From positions 11,966,001 to 12,030,000 of the forward strand of contig CAJFCV020000003.1 of the NCBI GenBank assembly GCA_904066235.2: 64,000 nt of DNA, in the 5' to 3' direction. Made by a program: the position numbers and the translations under genes. The DNA is from Bursaphelenchus xylophilus (taxonomy: Eukaryota; Nematoda; Chromadorea; Rhabditida; Aphelenchoididae). The notes beneath the pieces are model-generated. The model did no database searches and was not told the origin of the DNA. It was given only the letters and a program-made list of their open reading frames with translations. This document shows, one piece after another, positions 1-10,469 of the stretch (positions are counted from its first letter, which is position 1; the number at the start of each line of letters is the position of its first letter).

Positions 1-39
1 CAAAATGGCACGTTTTTTGCCATTCGATCAGGTCCGCGA

Positions 40-98
40 CCGTACGAGGCGAGAAATTTTGCTGCGGCATATCCACATTATTTTCCCGACAGAATGAT
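40..98. mobile_element. Right-end fragment of CTGTCGGG MITE, subtype A
   Basis: Ends in the subtype A right terminus (TCCACATTATTTTCCCGACAG) followed by ATGATA instead of the usual ACTGATA. The left half is absent or lies outside the window. Confidence 0.6.
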
Positions 99-608
99 AC
101 TCATGGCTTTTTTGGGCTCTCGCTCGCACGCTGACTTTTTTGGACATTCCAAGCGCTAAAAATCACTCCAGAGACTACAGATTTTATGGCAAAAATCGAG
201 AAAAATAGATTGCCTGAGGCTTCATTGCACATATTTTCTAAAACCAAACCCCCAAAATCAATGACTTATCAGTCTGGGGCGTCAAAAACAACTCTTCAAA
301 CACAATTAACGGGCGATCATGGCACCTGGGTGGTGATCCTTGGCCCATTGACACCATTTCCTCGCAATTAAATGCCAACCGTCAGCTGTGTTTTCAACGC
401 CACTCGTAAACAAAAATTTTTTTTTACAAAATCAAGATTATTATTTTCGAAGGGCCATTTCGGCGTTTGGTAATCAAAAATAAAAAGATTTCCCTGCAAA
501 ATCTTGATGTTATTTTGTTGGATAAAGGCGCCAGGAGGTCGTGATGACACACCTGACATCTCATGCCTTTGTGTTTTTCCCACGAACATTACGAATGGGA
601 TTGGCGTT

Positions 609-1169
609 TGAGAAGAGATAAAACACTGGAAATAACAAGGTGCTAACGACCGAAATGCGGATTTCAGCAGAGAGCAGTGTATTTTATACATATTTTTTAT
701 TGTTTTATATCTGAAATTCGCTGAAAATGAACCTCTGTGATTATGATAGATCTTCGTAGACGGTTGGCCAAATGCAATGGGTGAAATAGCTAGCCAAAGA
801 GCTGGAATGGTCTACAAAGCTCATAAATTGTTAGGAAAAAGTTCGATTGGCAGAAAAAATCATCCAAAAAGTTAGCAAAGGTGCTGCATCGGCCTTTGAC
901 TAACTTTTAGGATGATTTAGCCACTAATCCAACTTTTTACTAGCTAGCAATTTGTGAGATTTGTAGACCATTCCAACTCGTTGGCTAGCGATTTCAGCTC
1001 TTAAATTGGCCAACCGTTTACGAAGATGTATCATAATCACAGAGACTCATTTTCAGCGACTTTCAGGTACAAAACAATAAAAAATATGTATAAAATATAC
1101 TGCTCTTCAGTGAAATTGGAATTTCAGTTGTTAGCATCCTGTTATTTATAATGTTTTATCTTTCTCAGG
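609..1169. repeat. Near-perfect 560 bp foldback hairpin
   Basis: Two arms of about 270 bp face each other with almost no spacer near position 887. The outer ends pair GAGATAAAAC (left) with GTTTTATCTT (right). The middle pairs GTAGACGGTTGGCCAA with TTGGCCAACCGTTTACG. Several mismatches show it is not very recent. The inner arm resembles the hairpin at 58337-58727, so the two may be one family. Confidence 0.85.
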
Positions 1170-1411
1170 TTTTTAGATAGAAAATTAAAACTTTTATCTA
1201 CCTCTAGTCACATCAAAACTACCCTAAGCGCCTTGATGCAGCTTTTAAATACCCTATACATTGAGAAAAATACAACAAATCCACCTTTTTTCTCATGTAT
1301 AATATAATTTATTCGAGAAACCCGCAAATTTTCCCATTTTTGTAAAAAAACAAGCTGATCACAGTTCAGAATTCAGATATTTACATATAAAACGGTCTAT
1401 TTATGCCACGA

Positions 1412-2060
1412 CTACTCCTCATCTTCTCTGGCTTGCATCAAAATATCCCGTTCAAAGTGTTCGCTGGTCATCTGCCCCAAAAGTCGATGGCAATTCGGGT
1501 TAAACACCGAATACGCGCTCAATTCACCTTCAGCACGAACCCCCAGATTCAAGAACATCAGAATGAACAAGGAGAGCATAAAGTAAACACATCCAAATTC
1601 CACTTTCGCCGCCAAAAGTTGCCCGATCAGCCAGAAGGACAAGGTCACAACCCAACATTGCAGCGGGTATTTGGCGTTGAAGTTTCGCCACAACCTCAAG
1701 GGAAGGATGTCGAGCACATCTATCGCCCAGAGTTGGAAGAAAAACATGTTTGACTTGGGATTCATTCGTTTCTCCCGCTCTTCCGCCAATTTCTGGGCCT
1801 CCTGGAAAATTTGATGGTCAAAAGGCCGAGAATGGAGTTTAAAATATTTATAATGCCTTTCTACAGCTTCTTCATGCTCTCTTTAAGCTTATGCAACTCA
1901 TTTTCCTCCTCTAAATTCAAGAAAAATAAAAGAAAATGAGAAAACTCACTTCTGCCTCCTTTTCCCTCGCTAATTTCAATTTTTCCTCGTGTTTCCGTCG
2001 ATATGCAGCCAAATCCCGTTGAACATTGCGCAGAGTCGTTGTTGACTGATCTTCTGACAT
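1412..2060 (-). CDS. SAYSvFN-domain membrane protein (SAYSD1-like)
   Basis: Two exons, 2060-1950 and 1801-1412, join in phase 0 and give 166 residues. The first exon starts MSEDQSTTTLRNVQRDLAAY and runs into a charged helix rich in Glu, Lys and Arg. The second carries two hydrophobic segments (about residues 77-97 and 102-121) and then GELSAYSVFNPNCHRL, the signature of the SAYSvFN family. In that family the motif follows a membrane hairpin; human SAYSD1 is an ER membrane protein tied to quality control at stalled translocons, and that role here is inference. The intron uses GTGAGT and TTTTCCAG. A potential small extra exon inside it (near 1863-1908) breaks the frame and was not used. The identification rests on the motif and the overall layout. 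Confidence 0.8.
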
Positions 2061-2374
2061 CGATTTCGTTGGGAATTCCGAGAAAATCGAGCGAGAAAAA
2101 AGATTTTTCGCCAATTTTGATGGACAGTGGAAGAGTTGACACATAGTTTTGGTTTCGGGTCAAGTGTTCCTTTTTTGAGAAACTGCTCTGGTTTGTAAAA
2201 TACGCCGGAATTAACGGATGTTTTTATGTTGGAAAAGATGTGTTGAAGTGTAATTTTTGAATATATTGTCGAGTTTTTTCTTATCGTAGTCGATTTTTGC
2301 CAAAGAATTTAAAATTTTGATTCTTGATCAAGCGATTTTTCAATTGCTTATTAAAAGATCAAAAAGTTGTAAAA

Positions 2375-4241
2375 ATGATCTGCACTTTTAAAGAGCAGGA
2401 TGTGAGGCGATTTTTTGCTGTGAAATATCATCGTTTCCGCCAAGTCTACTGTGTTTTCTGCCCGTTTCGAGAAGCGCCCGCTTCCTTTTCATCGATTGTC
2501 AAACTGATTAAACCGAAGGCGTCGTCGATCAGCATTACAACCAGAATTCCGCCGGGATCTCACGGTTCCGCCAGTCTAACTGGCACCATTTCTTCGGGCA
2601 GTGAGAAAAAAATTGTTGACGAAAAATCAAAAAAAAAACGTTCGCAGAACAGGTGTAATATGTTTGTTTGATCAGTTGAAGAGTAATGTAGAGATTTGGG
2701 GATGACTTGAGGATATATTGAACAAAAATATGGCAAATTTGCATATCATAAGGATTTGTTAAGAATTGCAAAAAAAATTTTTTAAGTGAAAACTTGAATT
2801 TTTTTAAATTTTACACTAAAATTTCAATGAAAATTGAAACAAGTTCAGATCAAACATTTTTTGAGGACCAAATTTTTAGCTTGCGCTTTACAAAAATAGA
2901 CATTTTTTTATTTTTAGGTCCAAAATTTTCAAAATTCGAAAAAAATTTTTTCGGATTTTCAATTTGAAAATTTGAAATATGGATTCTCATAAAATCCACA
3001 ACACTTGTACAAAAAATCAAATTTTTCCCCACGAAATTGACAGAGATATCGCAAAAAATTTTTTTTCTCTGACGTCTCTAACAATTTTCAAAATTTTGGA
3101 ATTTCTTTTGCAAGTTTGTGCATGAAAATTTTCAGTCTTACTTCTATTATATAGGGCAATATTTCCACAAAAAATCAACTTTTTCCGTGCGAAATTCGCT
3201 GAGATATAGCTCAAAAAGTGTTTTTTCTCTGACCGTCTCTCATATTTTTCCGTGGTCTTTCACTTTGGTACAAATTTTTGCGTAAAAGTGGGTTTTTTTT
3301 TGTAAATAAAAATCTTCAGCTTCTCACATAGCCAGCAACAACAATATTTGCCCGCTGTAATGGTCTCTTGCTTACTGTAGACCTTCTTGAAAACGAAAGT
3401 TTCAAGTTTTTCGACCTTTTTCATCAAATTTCTGCCGAATTGATCATCATAAATCTCGAGTTCGTTTCCGCTGACGACATGTTTTCATATCTGTTGTGCA
3501 AGAGAAATGAAAAATGGACGCCAGATTTTTTTAGCGATGAATTTTGTGCAATTTTTGAGGTTTTGTGTTCAGCGGAAGGTGCTCAAAGTGCAATGTTCAG
3601 ATTCTCTCCAAATTTTGCAGACAAATAGTGTATAGGCCACATATCAATTGCTGAAAATTTTAGCTTGCGGTTTGCAGGGAGAGCCGAGATATTCAACGGG
3701 CTTTTCCGACGAGAGAGTATGCAAAGTGAGGAGAGCGGTCAGAGAAAAGACGTTTTTTAGCCATATCTTTGCCAGTTTAGGTGGGAAAAAATTGATTTTT
3801 TGTGGGAATCTTACACTCTACGGTAGAAATAAGTGTGAAAATTTTCATGTTAAAATTTGCAAAAAAATTTCGAATTTTTGAAAATTTTTGATCAAAAAAT
3901 TTCCGTTTTCTTCTGCAAAAAACAAGCTAAAAATTCCAAAATATCCTTGAAAAAATTCAGTCTTAATTTCAGTCAAATTCCATGACGATTTGTTCATTTT
4001 AAATACCAAAAATTTTCGAGATACCAAAAACTTTCGACATCGTATTTTATGGCTTTACACTTGCCCCAATTTCAAGCCCATTTCGAAAGACGCTTCATTC
4101 TTGGTTTACAGCCCAATGAAAAACCACACGGGTGGTCAGTTTTATCGACATTCCAGCGATGGTCACCGGAAGGGACCAATAAATTTGAAGGGGTTTAGCG
4201 CCGGACGTGAATTGATGGAAAAAGTTGCAAAAAAAAGTTAA
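2375..4241 (+). CDS. Tentative two-exon small protein, unknown function
   Basis: I do not recognise this gene. Exon 1 (2375-2652) ends at AACAG|GTGTAA and exon 2 (4112-4241) begins after TTGGTTTACAG. The phases match (2+1) and give about 135 residues. The middle is Ser/Thr rich with a basic stretch (SEKKIVDEKSKKKRSQN). The C-terminus is polar (GGQFYRHSSDGHRKGPINLK) and ends KKS. The ATG at 2375 lies about 315 bp from the start of the oppositely directed SAYSvFN gene, so they could share a promoter. The 1.46 kb intron is filled by degenerate family P repeats. Exon 1 is AT-rich and its start is uncertain. It could be a chance reading. Confidence 0.35.
2860..3260. repeat. Degenerate family P palindromic element
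   Basis: Blocks typical of family P recur in weak form: TTAGCTTGCGCTTT, CTCTGACCGTCTCT, and the pyrimidine-rich AAAATCAACTTTTTCC. At least two overlapping decayed copies seem present. Termini are not recognisable. Confidence 0.5.
3577..3980. repeat. Diverged family P palindromic element
   Basis: Starts GTGCTCAAAGTGCAATGTTC and contains the conserved core GCCGAGATATTCAACG, GAGAGAGTATGC and GGAGAGCGGTCAGAGAAAA. The right end is decayed. Confidence 0.65.
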
Positions 4242-4489
4242 AGAAAGTGCAGTAAAGATTGAAAAAAATAGAGAAATGAAGAGAAATTTTGCTGTGAAAA
4301 GTTTTTAAATGTGGTTTGCAAACAATTAAAAAAAAAAAAATTTTTTTTTTGAAAAAAATTTTTTTTTGATTTTTTCAAATATTTTTGATCTAAAATTTTT
4401 AAATTAATGCTTTTCATCATTTTTTATTTTTTCAATCCAAAAAAATTTGAAAAAAATAAAAAAATTTTTGCAAAAAAAAATTTTTTTAA

Positions 4490-4925
4490 CAGTACGGTAC
4501 TCCAAGTGCAACCCTCAGATTTTCTTCAAATTTTGCACACAATATTTAGACAAGCCACTTATTAATTCCTAAAAATTTTAGCTTGCAAATTGCAGCCGCA
4601 GCCGAGATATTCAACAATCTTTGCGGCCGAGAGAGTACACGAAGTGCGGAGAGCGGTCAGAGAAAACACACTTTTTGGCTGTATCTTTGCCAGTTTCGCG
4701 GGAAAAAAGTTGATTTTTTGTGGAAATATTGTGCTCTACGGTAGAAATAGACATGCAACTTTTCGCGGAAAAAATCGCAAAAAAAGTGTCGTATTTTAAA
4801 AAAAAATTTTGGGCTAAATCTCGGTCGTTTCTGCAGAGCGCAAGCTAGAAGTCTGGTATATGTCTTATAAAAAATTATTCTAAATTTGGGCCAAGTTTCA
4901 TCAAAATCTGAGGGTCGCACTTGGT
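4490..4925. mobile_element. Family P palindromic element
   Basis: Left end GGTACTCCAAGTGCAACCC and right end GAGGGTCGCACTTGGTA are inverted. The core carries GGAGAGCGGTCAGAGAAAA and the mirrored GTGCTCTACGGTAGAAATA block. No ORF of a transposase is present. Confidence 0.75.
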
Positions 4926-4987
4926 ATAATTTATCTGTAATTTTTTTTTCATTTTTAAAATTTTTTTTATTTTTTTATAAAATTCAC

Positions 4988-5165
4988 AGGGGAAGTACTC
5001 CAAGTGCGACGCTCAGATTTTGATGAAACTTGGCACAAATTTATAACAATTTTTTCTAAGATATATGCAAGAATCCTAGCTCGCGCTTTGCAGAAAAAAC
5101 CGAGATTTTTCGATCGAAAAGGGCTCGAAATGGTCCAGTTTTACGGAGAGTTGGCACAAATTTAC
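4988..5165. repeat. Truncated family P element (left half)
   Basis: Begins AGGGGAAGTACTCCAAGTGC and carries the GATGAAACTTGGCACAAAT arm, then stops after about 178 bp at a second AGGGGAAGTACTCC. Either a partial copy or the remnant of a tandem duplication with the next element. Confidence 0.75.
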
Positions 5166-5166
5166 A

Positions 5167-5611
5167 GGGGAAGTACTCCAAGTGTGACGCTCAGGTTTTG
5201 ATGAAACTTGGCACAAATTGAGAATAATTTTTTCTAAGATATATGCGAGAATCCTAGCTCGGGCTTTGCAGAAAAAACCGAGATTTTTCGATCGAAAGTC
5301 GGCCGAAATTTAGGACTTTTTGCCGAATTTCGGCACGAAAAGTTTCATGCTTATTTCTACCGTAAAGGATAATGTTTCTACGAAAAATCAAATTTTTCCG
5401 CACGAAACTGCCAAAGTTATGGCCAAAAAGCGTTTTTCTCTCTGACCGCTCTCCACATTTAGCGTGCTCTCTCGGCGGCAAAAATCGTTCGATATCTCGG
5501 CGGCGCCCGCAAAGCGCGAGCTAAAACTTTCAGGAATTGATATTTAGTCCATACCCGACGTATGTGCCAAACTTTAAAAAAAATCTGAGCGTCGCACTTG
5601 ACGTACTTCCC
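5167..5611. mobile_element. Complete family P palindromic element
   Basis: Runs from AGGGGAAGTACTCCAAGTG to CGTCGCACTTGACGTACTTC, about 445 bp, with inverted ends of roughly 33 bp. The left arm holds TCCTAGCTCGGGCTTTGC and the right arm GCAAAGCGCGAGCTAAAAC. It is one of the best reference copies. Confidence 0.85.
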
Positions 5612-6003
5612 TTATTAATTTTTTTTATAAAATTCAAATTCCGCAAAAAACGGCTGACAATTTGCGAGTAATTCCGTCGGCGAATCCCGCAGGATCAAAT
5701 AAAAATAGTTACAAGTTTTTGCGGATACCGTAATCCGCATTCCGATCACTTCCTTCCGGTCACTATTTTCGCCATCGACAAAAAACAGCTCACGTGTGTT
5801 TCCGTTGATCATCAATTCAGTCATTTTTTGCGCTGCCTTCGTTTCCGATATTTGTTGTGCATAAAAAAACGGTTGTCACGATTTTTTGTAATTGCTGCAG
5901 GCGAGTTTGATGGATCACCGATTTCTTTATGTCAGGCAGGGCAGCAAGAGCTGCGGTGGCTGCGGAATTGTTGCGAACTGATTTTAGGATAAGATAAATG
6001 GAA

Positions 6004-6143
6004 TATCAGTCTGTCGGGAAAATAATGAGCACAGTGTCGTTGGGCCGATCGTGTCGCTGAAGTGAAAAGAAACTTGATTTTTCCGCGAAGGCAATTCATT
6101 TTTTTGGCGACGGAGTGCTCATTATTTTCCCGACAGACTGATA
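6004..6143. mobile_element. CTGTCGGG MITE, subtype B
   Basis: TATCAGTCTGTCGGGAAAA at the left and the inverse at the right with flanking TA. Subtype B subterminal GAGCAC / GTGCTC pair. Confidence 0.9.
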
Positions 6144-6327
6144 AATAGAATTCCCCAAGCCAAAACTCACATCGAATGCTCATTATTTTCCCGACAGACT
6201 GATAAATAGAATTTCCCAAGCCAAAACTCACATCGAGTGCTCATTATTTTCCCGACAGACTGATAAATAGAATTTCCCAAGCCAAAACTCACATCGAGTG
6301 CTCATTATTTTCCCGACAGACTGATTC
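6116..6327. repeat. 61 bp tandem array grown from a MITE end
   Basis: The right end of the preceding MITE plus the adjacent ATAAATAGAATTTCCCAAGC flank is repeated three times at an exact 61 bp period. A fourth partial unit (a MITE end alone) closes the array. Units differ at only a few positions, so the expansion is recent. Confidence 0.9.
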
Positions 6328-6344
6328 AAACACAGCTGTTTTCG

Positions 6345-6520
6345 AACAGAATTTTTTCTCTAACCGTCTCTCCTCATTCTCTTTAGTCTCTCGTCGGAAA
6401 AGCTCGTTGAATATCTCGGCTATCTCTGCAACGGAGAGCCTGCTATTTTCAAGAATTGATGTGCAACCTCTGTGACGTCTAACTCAATTTTTTCGAAGAA
6501 AATCTGAAGATGGCAACAAG
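6345..6520. repeat. Partial family P element
   Basis: Carries CTCTAACCGTCTCTCCTC, TCTCGTCGGAAAAGCTCG and GAATATCTCGGC, the right-half core of family P. Ends are lost. Confidence 0.6.
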
Positions 6521-6852
6521 CCAGTGAAACATTTGTTTATCTGCAGTCCCAATGTTGCGTGACCACCTACAACCCTCCTGAATTTAATTGCCCTTGCAGT
6601 TGCATCATAAAAACAAAGAAAAATTCATAGTCTACTCTTTTTACTTTGCCATTTTGCTGGGACACCCAAAATTTTCAAAAAATCGCCATAACGTCAGAGT
6701 ACTGCAGTCAAATGGGATGAAACTTTGCATAGCTTATTCTTAAGGGTTGATTAACACTTGTCAAAACTTTCATGGCATTTGAGAAAAAAAAACCCCGAGA
6801 TATGACCAAAAAATGGGGTGGAACCAAAAACCTGGGACGCAGTGTAGAATAC

Positions 6853-7310
6853 TATCGGTCTGCCTGGAAAATAATGCGGATTTGTCGCAGCAAAGTGTCT
6901 CACCACTCCTTGAAATCACCCTCATCTTTTTGCGACGGTGTCACGACTTCGCGTGCGAATTTGCATATTCCCGCGGAATGACCGACAAATTGGTATAAAA
7001 GGAAGAGAAATCGCCAATTATTAGCATTAATTTGTGTTTTGACTTTGCCCGCTTATGCGGTTGTGTCCAATAAAGTCTACTATATTTACTAATTGTCTAT
7101 TGAGTTGTCTATGGTCACATCGTCTGGAGTCAATATCGTGAGTTCACAGTTTTATTGCCAGAGTCCTCTAGTTTGTGTCTCCGGGTTATCAGGGGGTAGG
7201 GAATACTAGTAGTAGCGGGCAAGTTAAGGGCCATCTTACACCACGACTCATAACTAAGTCGTGACAACGGCAAACGGCAAACGGCTGCTGGAGGTTCGGA
7301 GTGCGATTGC
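6853..7310. mobile_element. CTGTCGGG MITE, subtype A, split by an LTR
   Basis: Left end TATCGGTCTGCCTGGAAAA continues to TTTTTGCGACGG, is interrupted by the solo LTR at 6939-7266, and resumes with ACGGCAAACGGCTGCTGG. The uninterrupted order matches other subtype A copies, where GCGACGGCTAGCCGCGGCTGG occurs. The right terminus is not preserved. Confidence 0.7.
6939..7266 (+). mobile_element. Solo LTR of a retrotransposon, copy 1
   Basis: Begins TGTCACGACTTCGCG and ends AGTCGTGACA, so it has the TG...CA ends of an LTR. It is flanked by a 4 bp direct repeat, ACGG, at 6935-6938 and 7267-7270. It contains TATAAAAGG near 6996 and a polyadenylation-type CCAATAAAG near 7069 in the same orientation. 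No internal coding region remains. The superfamily cannot be told from the LTR alone. Confidence 0.85.
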
Positions 7311-7400
7311 GACAAGGCTAAGCTTTCTAAGAATGTTCTCAGGTGCAAATCTTGACGCAACTGCATTGATATACAGGTTTTTTATATTGAATTGCCGATG

Positions 7401-7545
7401 TATCAGTCTGTCGGGAAAATAATGTGGATTTGTCGCAACAAGATGTCTCGTCGGGCACCAAATTTCTAGCCGCGGCTAGCCGTCGCAAAGCGATGATGAA
7501 GGACTTCAAGGCGCGACAAATCCACATTATTTTCCCGACAGACTG
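7401..7545. mobile_element. CTGTCGGG MITE, subtype A
   Basis: Complete copy from TATCAGTCTGTCGGG to CCCGACAGACTG. Subterminal GTGGATTTGTCGC is mirrored by GCGACAAATCCAC. The interior carries GGCTAGCCGTCGCAAAGCG. Confidence 0.9.
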
Positions 7546-7671
7546 GTAACAAACAATTTTAGAGATCCTAAGATCCTATGAGGCAATTTATGGGCCAAAA
7601 ATGAAGATTTATACAACAAACCCGTTTTATTAGGTTGATGCATAATTATCCGGCGTTTTTTATTAATATAA

Positions 7672-7725
7672 TGACAAAACATTTTTTAGACCCTTGCGGT
7701 TCGTTGTACAGGGGTTTGACGATAA
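7672..7725. repeat. Right-end fragment of family D element
   Basis: CCCTTGCGGTTCGTTGTACA followed by GGGGTTTGACG matches the right end of the element at 19312-19454. Confidence 0.5.
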
Positions 7726-7945
7726 ATTATTATATAAAAAGACAAGTTGATTTTTGATGCCTTCCTGGAATCGCATTGATCTTTCTCTCCAGCCCAGACT
7801 GACCTTTCTTACTCACCCCTGACTCATCCCTTCTTCCTTACTGAGTAATCTGCCGATCCGTCTTGTCATCGGGGAGAAATTACTTCCTCGAGACGAGAAA
7901 AGAACCTCTGGAGCAAAGTGCAACAAATTCGAAGGAGATTTTAAG

Positions 7946-8433
7946 TGTCGTGTGGCGCCAACTTTAACGATACTATAAACGCGATTTACGGCCCGGCACA
8001 AGCATTCTATTCCGTCCATTTCGCCGCCGTAAATCTGTTTCAGCGTTGCGAAAGTGCGATAAAATTTGCGTTCATGCTAGAGTACTGTAGTTTACAACTA
8101 CAGCGTGGTATCTACAAGTTTTCCGAGGTGTTTGCCGATGAAAAATTGACCTTTTTCGGGCAGAAAAATGTTGCAAACGTCCGCTGATTGAATTAAACTT
8201 TGCCCAATCAGCAAGTGGAATGCGTTGCAGTGGGATTCGCGATGACCTTGGGCCTGCTACAAACGAAACGAATGGCGTCTGAAGTCGGGGGGAAGGCAAG
8301 AAGTTTGTGGCTGATTTATGAACTGAATTTGCTGGTTTCTTGCTGGAGGCAATGCAAGGGGATGATCAATGAACTGCGCAGAAAAATTTCAGGGAAATCA
8401 GAGAACAATAGATCAAGAAATTACTTGGAAATT
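7946..8433 (+). CDS. Tentative two-exon coding fragment, unknown
   Basis: I do not recognise this protein. An open stretch after the acceptor GATTTTAAG (7946-8127) joins in phase 0 to 8212-8433, whose acceptor is TTTGCCCAATCAG. The 84 bp gap contains stops and looks like an intron. Together they give about 134 residues with typical protein composition, including IYGPAQAFYSVHFAAVNLFQ and KARSLWLIYELNLLVSCWRQ. No start codon or downstream exon was found, and a MITE follows at 8464. It may be an internal part of a broken gene. The donor GTGTTT is weak, and other frames are also open here. Confidence 0.3.
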
Positions 8434-8463
8434 GTAAAGTCATCATTAAGAAGGAAGTTTATT

Positions 8464-8610
8464 ATTGTCTGTCGGGAAAATAATGAGCACTCTGTCGCAT
8501 TGAAAATAGCAAGAAAATCAATTGTATCGCGACAAAATCTAATTGCTTTTCACTTCAGCGGCGCGATCAGCTCAGCGAAATTGTGCTCATTATTTTCCCG
8601 ACAGACTGAT
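8464..8610. mobile_element. CTGTCGGG MITE, subtype B
   Basis: Left GTCTGTCGGGAAAATAATG with GAGCACTCTGTCGC. Right GTGCTCATTATTTTCCCGAC then AGACTGAT. Confidence 0.88.
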
Positions 8611-8751
8611 GATATGAGTCAAACGCCACGTTCAAATTGCTAGCCACATTTTTTTTCAATTTTTGACCTAAAAATCTCATAGCAGTTAGTGGTTTCGCAT
8701 ACGTCTCACGAGGAAAGTACTTCTATGGGGTATGGAGTAACAGGTCGAGTC

Positions 8752-8909
8752 ATCAGTCTGTCGGGAAAATAACGGCGGATCGTCGCGCCTCGGAATCGCC
8801 CATCATCGCTCTGCGACTTCAAACCACGGCTGGGAATTTGGTGCGCGATAGCGGCGAGGCGCGACATTTTGACGCGACGATCCGCCGTTATTTTTCCGAC
8901 AGACTAATA
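8752..8909. mobile_element. CTGTCGGG MITE, subtype C
   Basis: Both ends carry the subtype C sequence ACGGCGGATCGTCGC and its inverse GCGACGATCCGCCGT inside the common CTGTCGGGAAAATA termini. The interior resembles subtype A. Confidence 0.9.
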
Positions 8910-8996
8910 TATCAAAAAATTCGCGAAGTTTTTCTGATTCAGAGTATGCAAAAAACGTCAAAAAAAAAATAAAAAAAATTATTACGAGTTTCATTA

Positions 8997-9151
8997 CAGT
9001 CTGTCGGAACAATAGTAAGCGCAATGTCGCTGCGTCAATTACGTCGCTGAAATGAGAAGCAATTGGATTTTGCCGTGACTGAATTCATTTTCTAGGCGGC
9101 AAGGCAATTTTTTCTACACAACAGAGTCCTCATTATTTTCCCGACAGACTG
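8997..9151. mobile_element. CTGTCGGG MITE, subtype B, diverged left end
   Basis: Left end reads CAGTCTGTCGGAACAATAG, an altered terminus. The right end is intact. Confidence 0.8.
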
Positions 9152-9263
9152 CTTAACGCGCCATAAAGTCCGCAGAATTTTATAACACATGATGCGTTTG
9201 TTTTTTTCGCATGATCCGCTGCAACTTCTTCTTCTACGCACTTTATGGAAAAAGCCTAGTAAC

Positions 9264-9416
9264 CGTCTGTCGGGAAAATAATGAGCACTCTGCCGCTGCG
9301 GCACTCGCGTCGCTGAAGCGAAAAGAAATTTGATTTTGCCGCGAAGACGATTCATTTTCTCAACGGCGATACGATTTTCGATGCGACAGAGAGCTCATTA
9401 TTTTCCCGACAGACAG
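9264..9416. mobile_element. CTGTCGGG MITE, subtype B
   Basis: GTCTGTCGGGAAAATAATG with GAGCACTCTGCCGC at left and the inverse at right. It lies next to ACGCACTTTATGG, a family G end. Confidence 0.88.
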
Positions 9417-9417
9417 A

Positions 9418-9545
9418 TTTTTGGCCTAAAAATGTCGATTTTGTTTTGCCAGGCAGTAGCTAAAAGTTCCAATTATCTCTGAAAAATCAAGTATTTAGAT
9501 GCACATCAATTTTTATCAAAATCTGAGCGTCTCTTCGTCCTCAAA
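9418..9545. repeat. Decayed family P right arm
   Basis: Contains TTTTATCAAAATCTGAGCGTC, typical of the right arm; the rest is diverged. Confidence 0.45.
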
Positions 9546-10060
9546 CTACAAAAATTTTACTGTATCTCCCGCTGAACCGTACTTCCGACCCGATTAATCT
9601 TCGCTTCATTGTGATGTTTGAAGCCTTATGAGTGATAATTTATCGATTGTTGCTGAAGAGATGGAAACATTTCTTCCAACGGAAGCCATCAATTTTGCTC
9701 AACCCTTTTTCGAAGTTCGCTTATAAAAACAGTTAGCGAAAAAAGATGAAAAAAAGTTGCGTAAAATCTTGCAAATCGAATGACCCGTTGGCTGTTATGC
9801 GAGCTGACAGATGACAGGAAGTGAGTGCAAAATTACAAAGTAAAATCAGGTATAAAGGGCAAGCGCAGGGCTAATTTGGGATCGCACTTTTGGGGAAGTG
9901 AAATGTCGAAAAAAACGTTTTTTATCTCCTGCCGCAAACATCAAACTGGCAAAGTGCAAAGAGTGAAATAATCACTATTACACATGCAGCATGTCACCAT
10001 AATTTTTCTTCCGTAACCTGCCACTTCAAAGACCAAGAATCGACATCAAACTTTTTTAAG
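9546..10060. other. No recognisable gene
   Basis: AT-rich sequence without a credible exon pair or repeat terminus on either strand. Confidence 0.5.
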
Positions 10061-10061
10061 T

Positions 10062-10095
10062 TTATCAGTCTGCCCGGAAAATAGTGGCTAACGTA
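10062..10095. mobile_element. Left-end fragment of CTGTCGGG MITE
   Basis: TTTATCAGTCTGCCCGGAAA followed by unrelated sequence; no matching right end nearby. Confidence 0.5.
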
Positions 10096-10469
10096 TTATG
10101 TACTTTTGGGACACAACCGATGCGACTTTTTCAATTTTTTTTGGTGATTGAATGCGCTCTCCATACCGAAAAAATCCAACATTTCTTGGTGATTTTCGAC
10201 CGAAAAACTCTGAAATTTCTCGATCATTTTCAACCGAAAAACCCTGGGTTTCGGGTTAAAAGGTCCCTTTTTCAAAAGGTTGTAGCGACCTCAGTTTGCA
10301 CTTAAAAATTTTTTATTTCGCAGGCAAAAAATAATGTCGCTTAAAAATACATATTCCAAAAACGAACTCTCTGCGCCGCCTCCGCCGAAAGTTATAGCCT
10401 CCTACTTTCCTTCACATTTCTTGAAAGACCCTGTATAAGGCTAAAATCCCGCTTCCTGGAATAAAGGGT

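Noticed and set aside
1863..1908. Extra small exon inside the SAYSvFN gene intron
   Set aside because: No combination of its splice sites keeps the frame, whereas direct joining of the two main exons does.
3368..3628. 86-codon plus-strand frame resembling a Leu/Phe-rich nematode domain
   Set aside because: Its 3' part is a family P repeat and no splice sites are convincing.
5615..5824. 69-codon minus-strand open frame starting MTELMINGNTREL
   Set aside because: Composition is plausible, but there is no acceptor or promoter context and a stop lies shortly upstream in frame. Left out as unsupported.
6116..6327. CRISPR-like array
   Set aside because: Period is 61 bp but the 'spacers' are identical. 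It is a tandem duplication in a eukaryotic genome.
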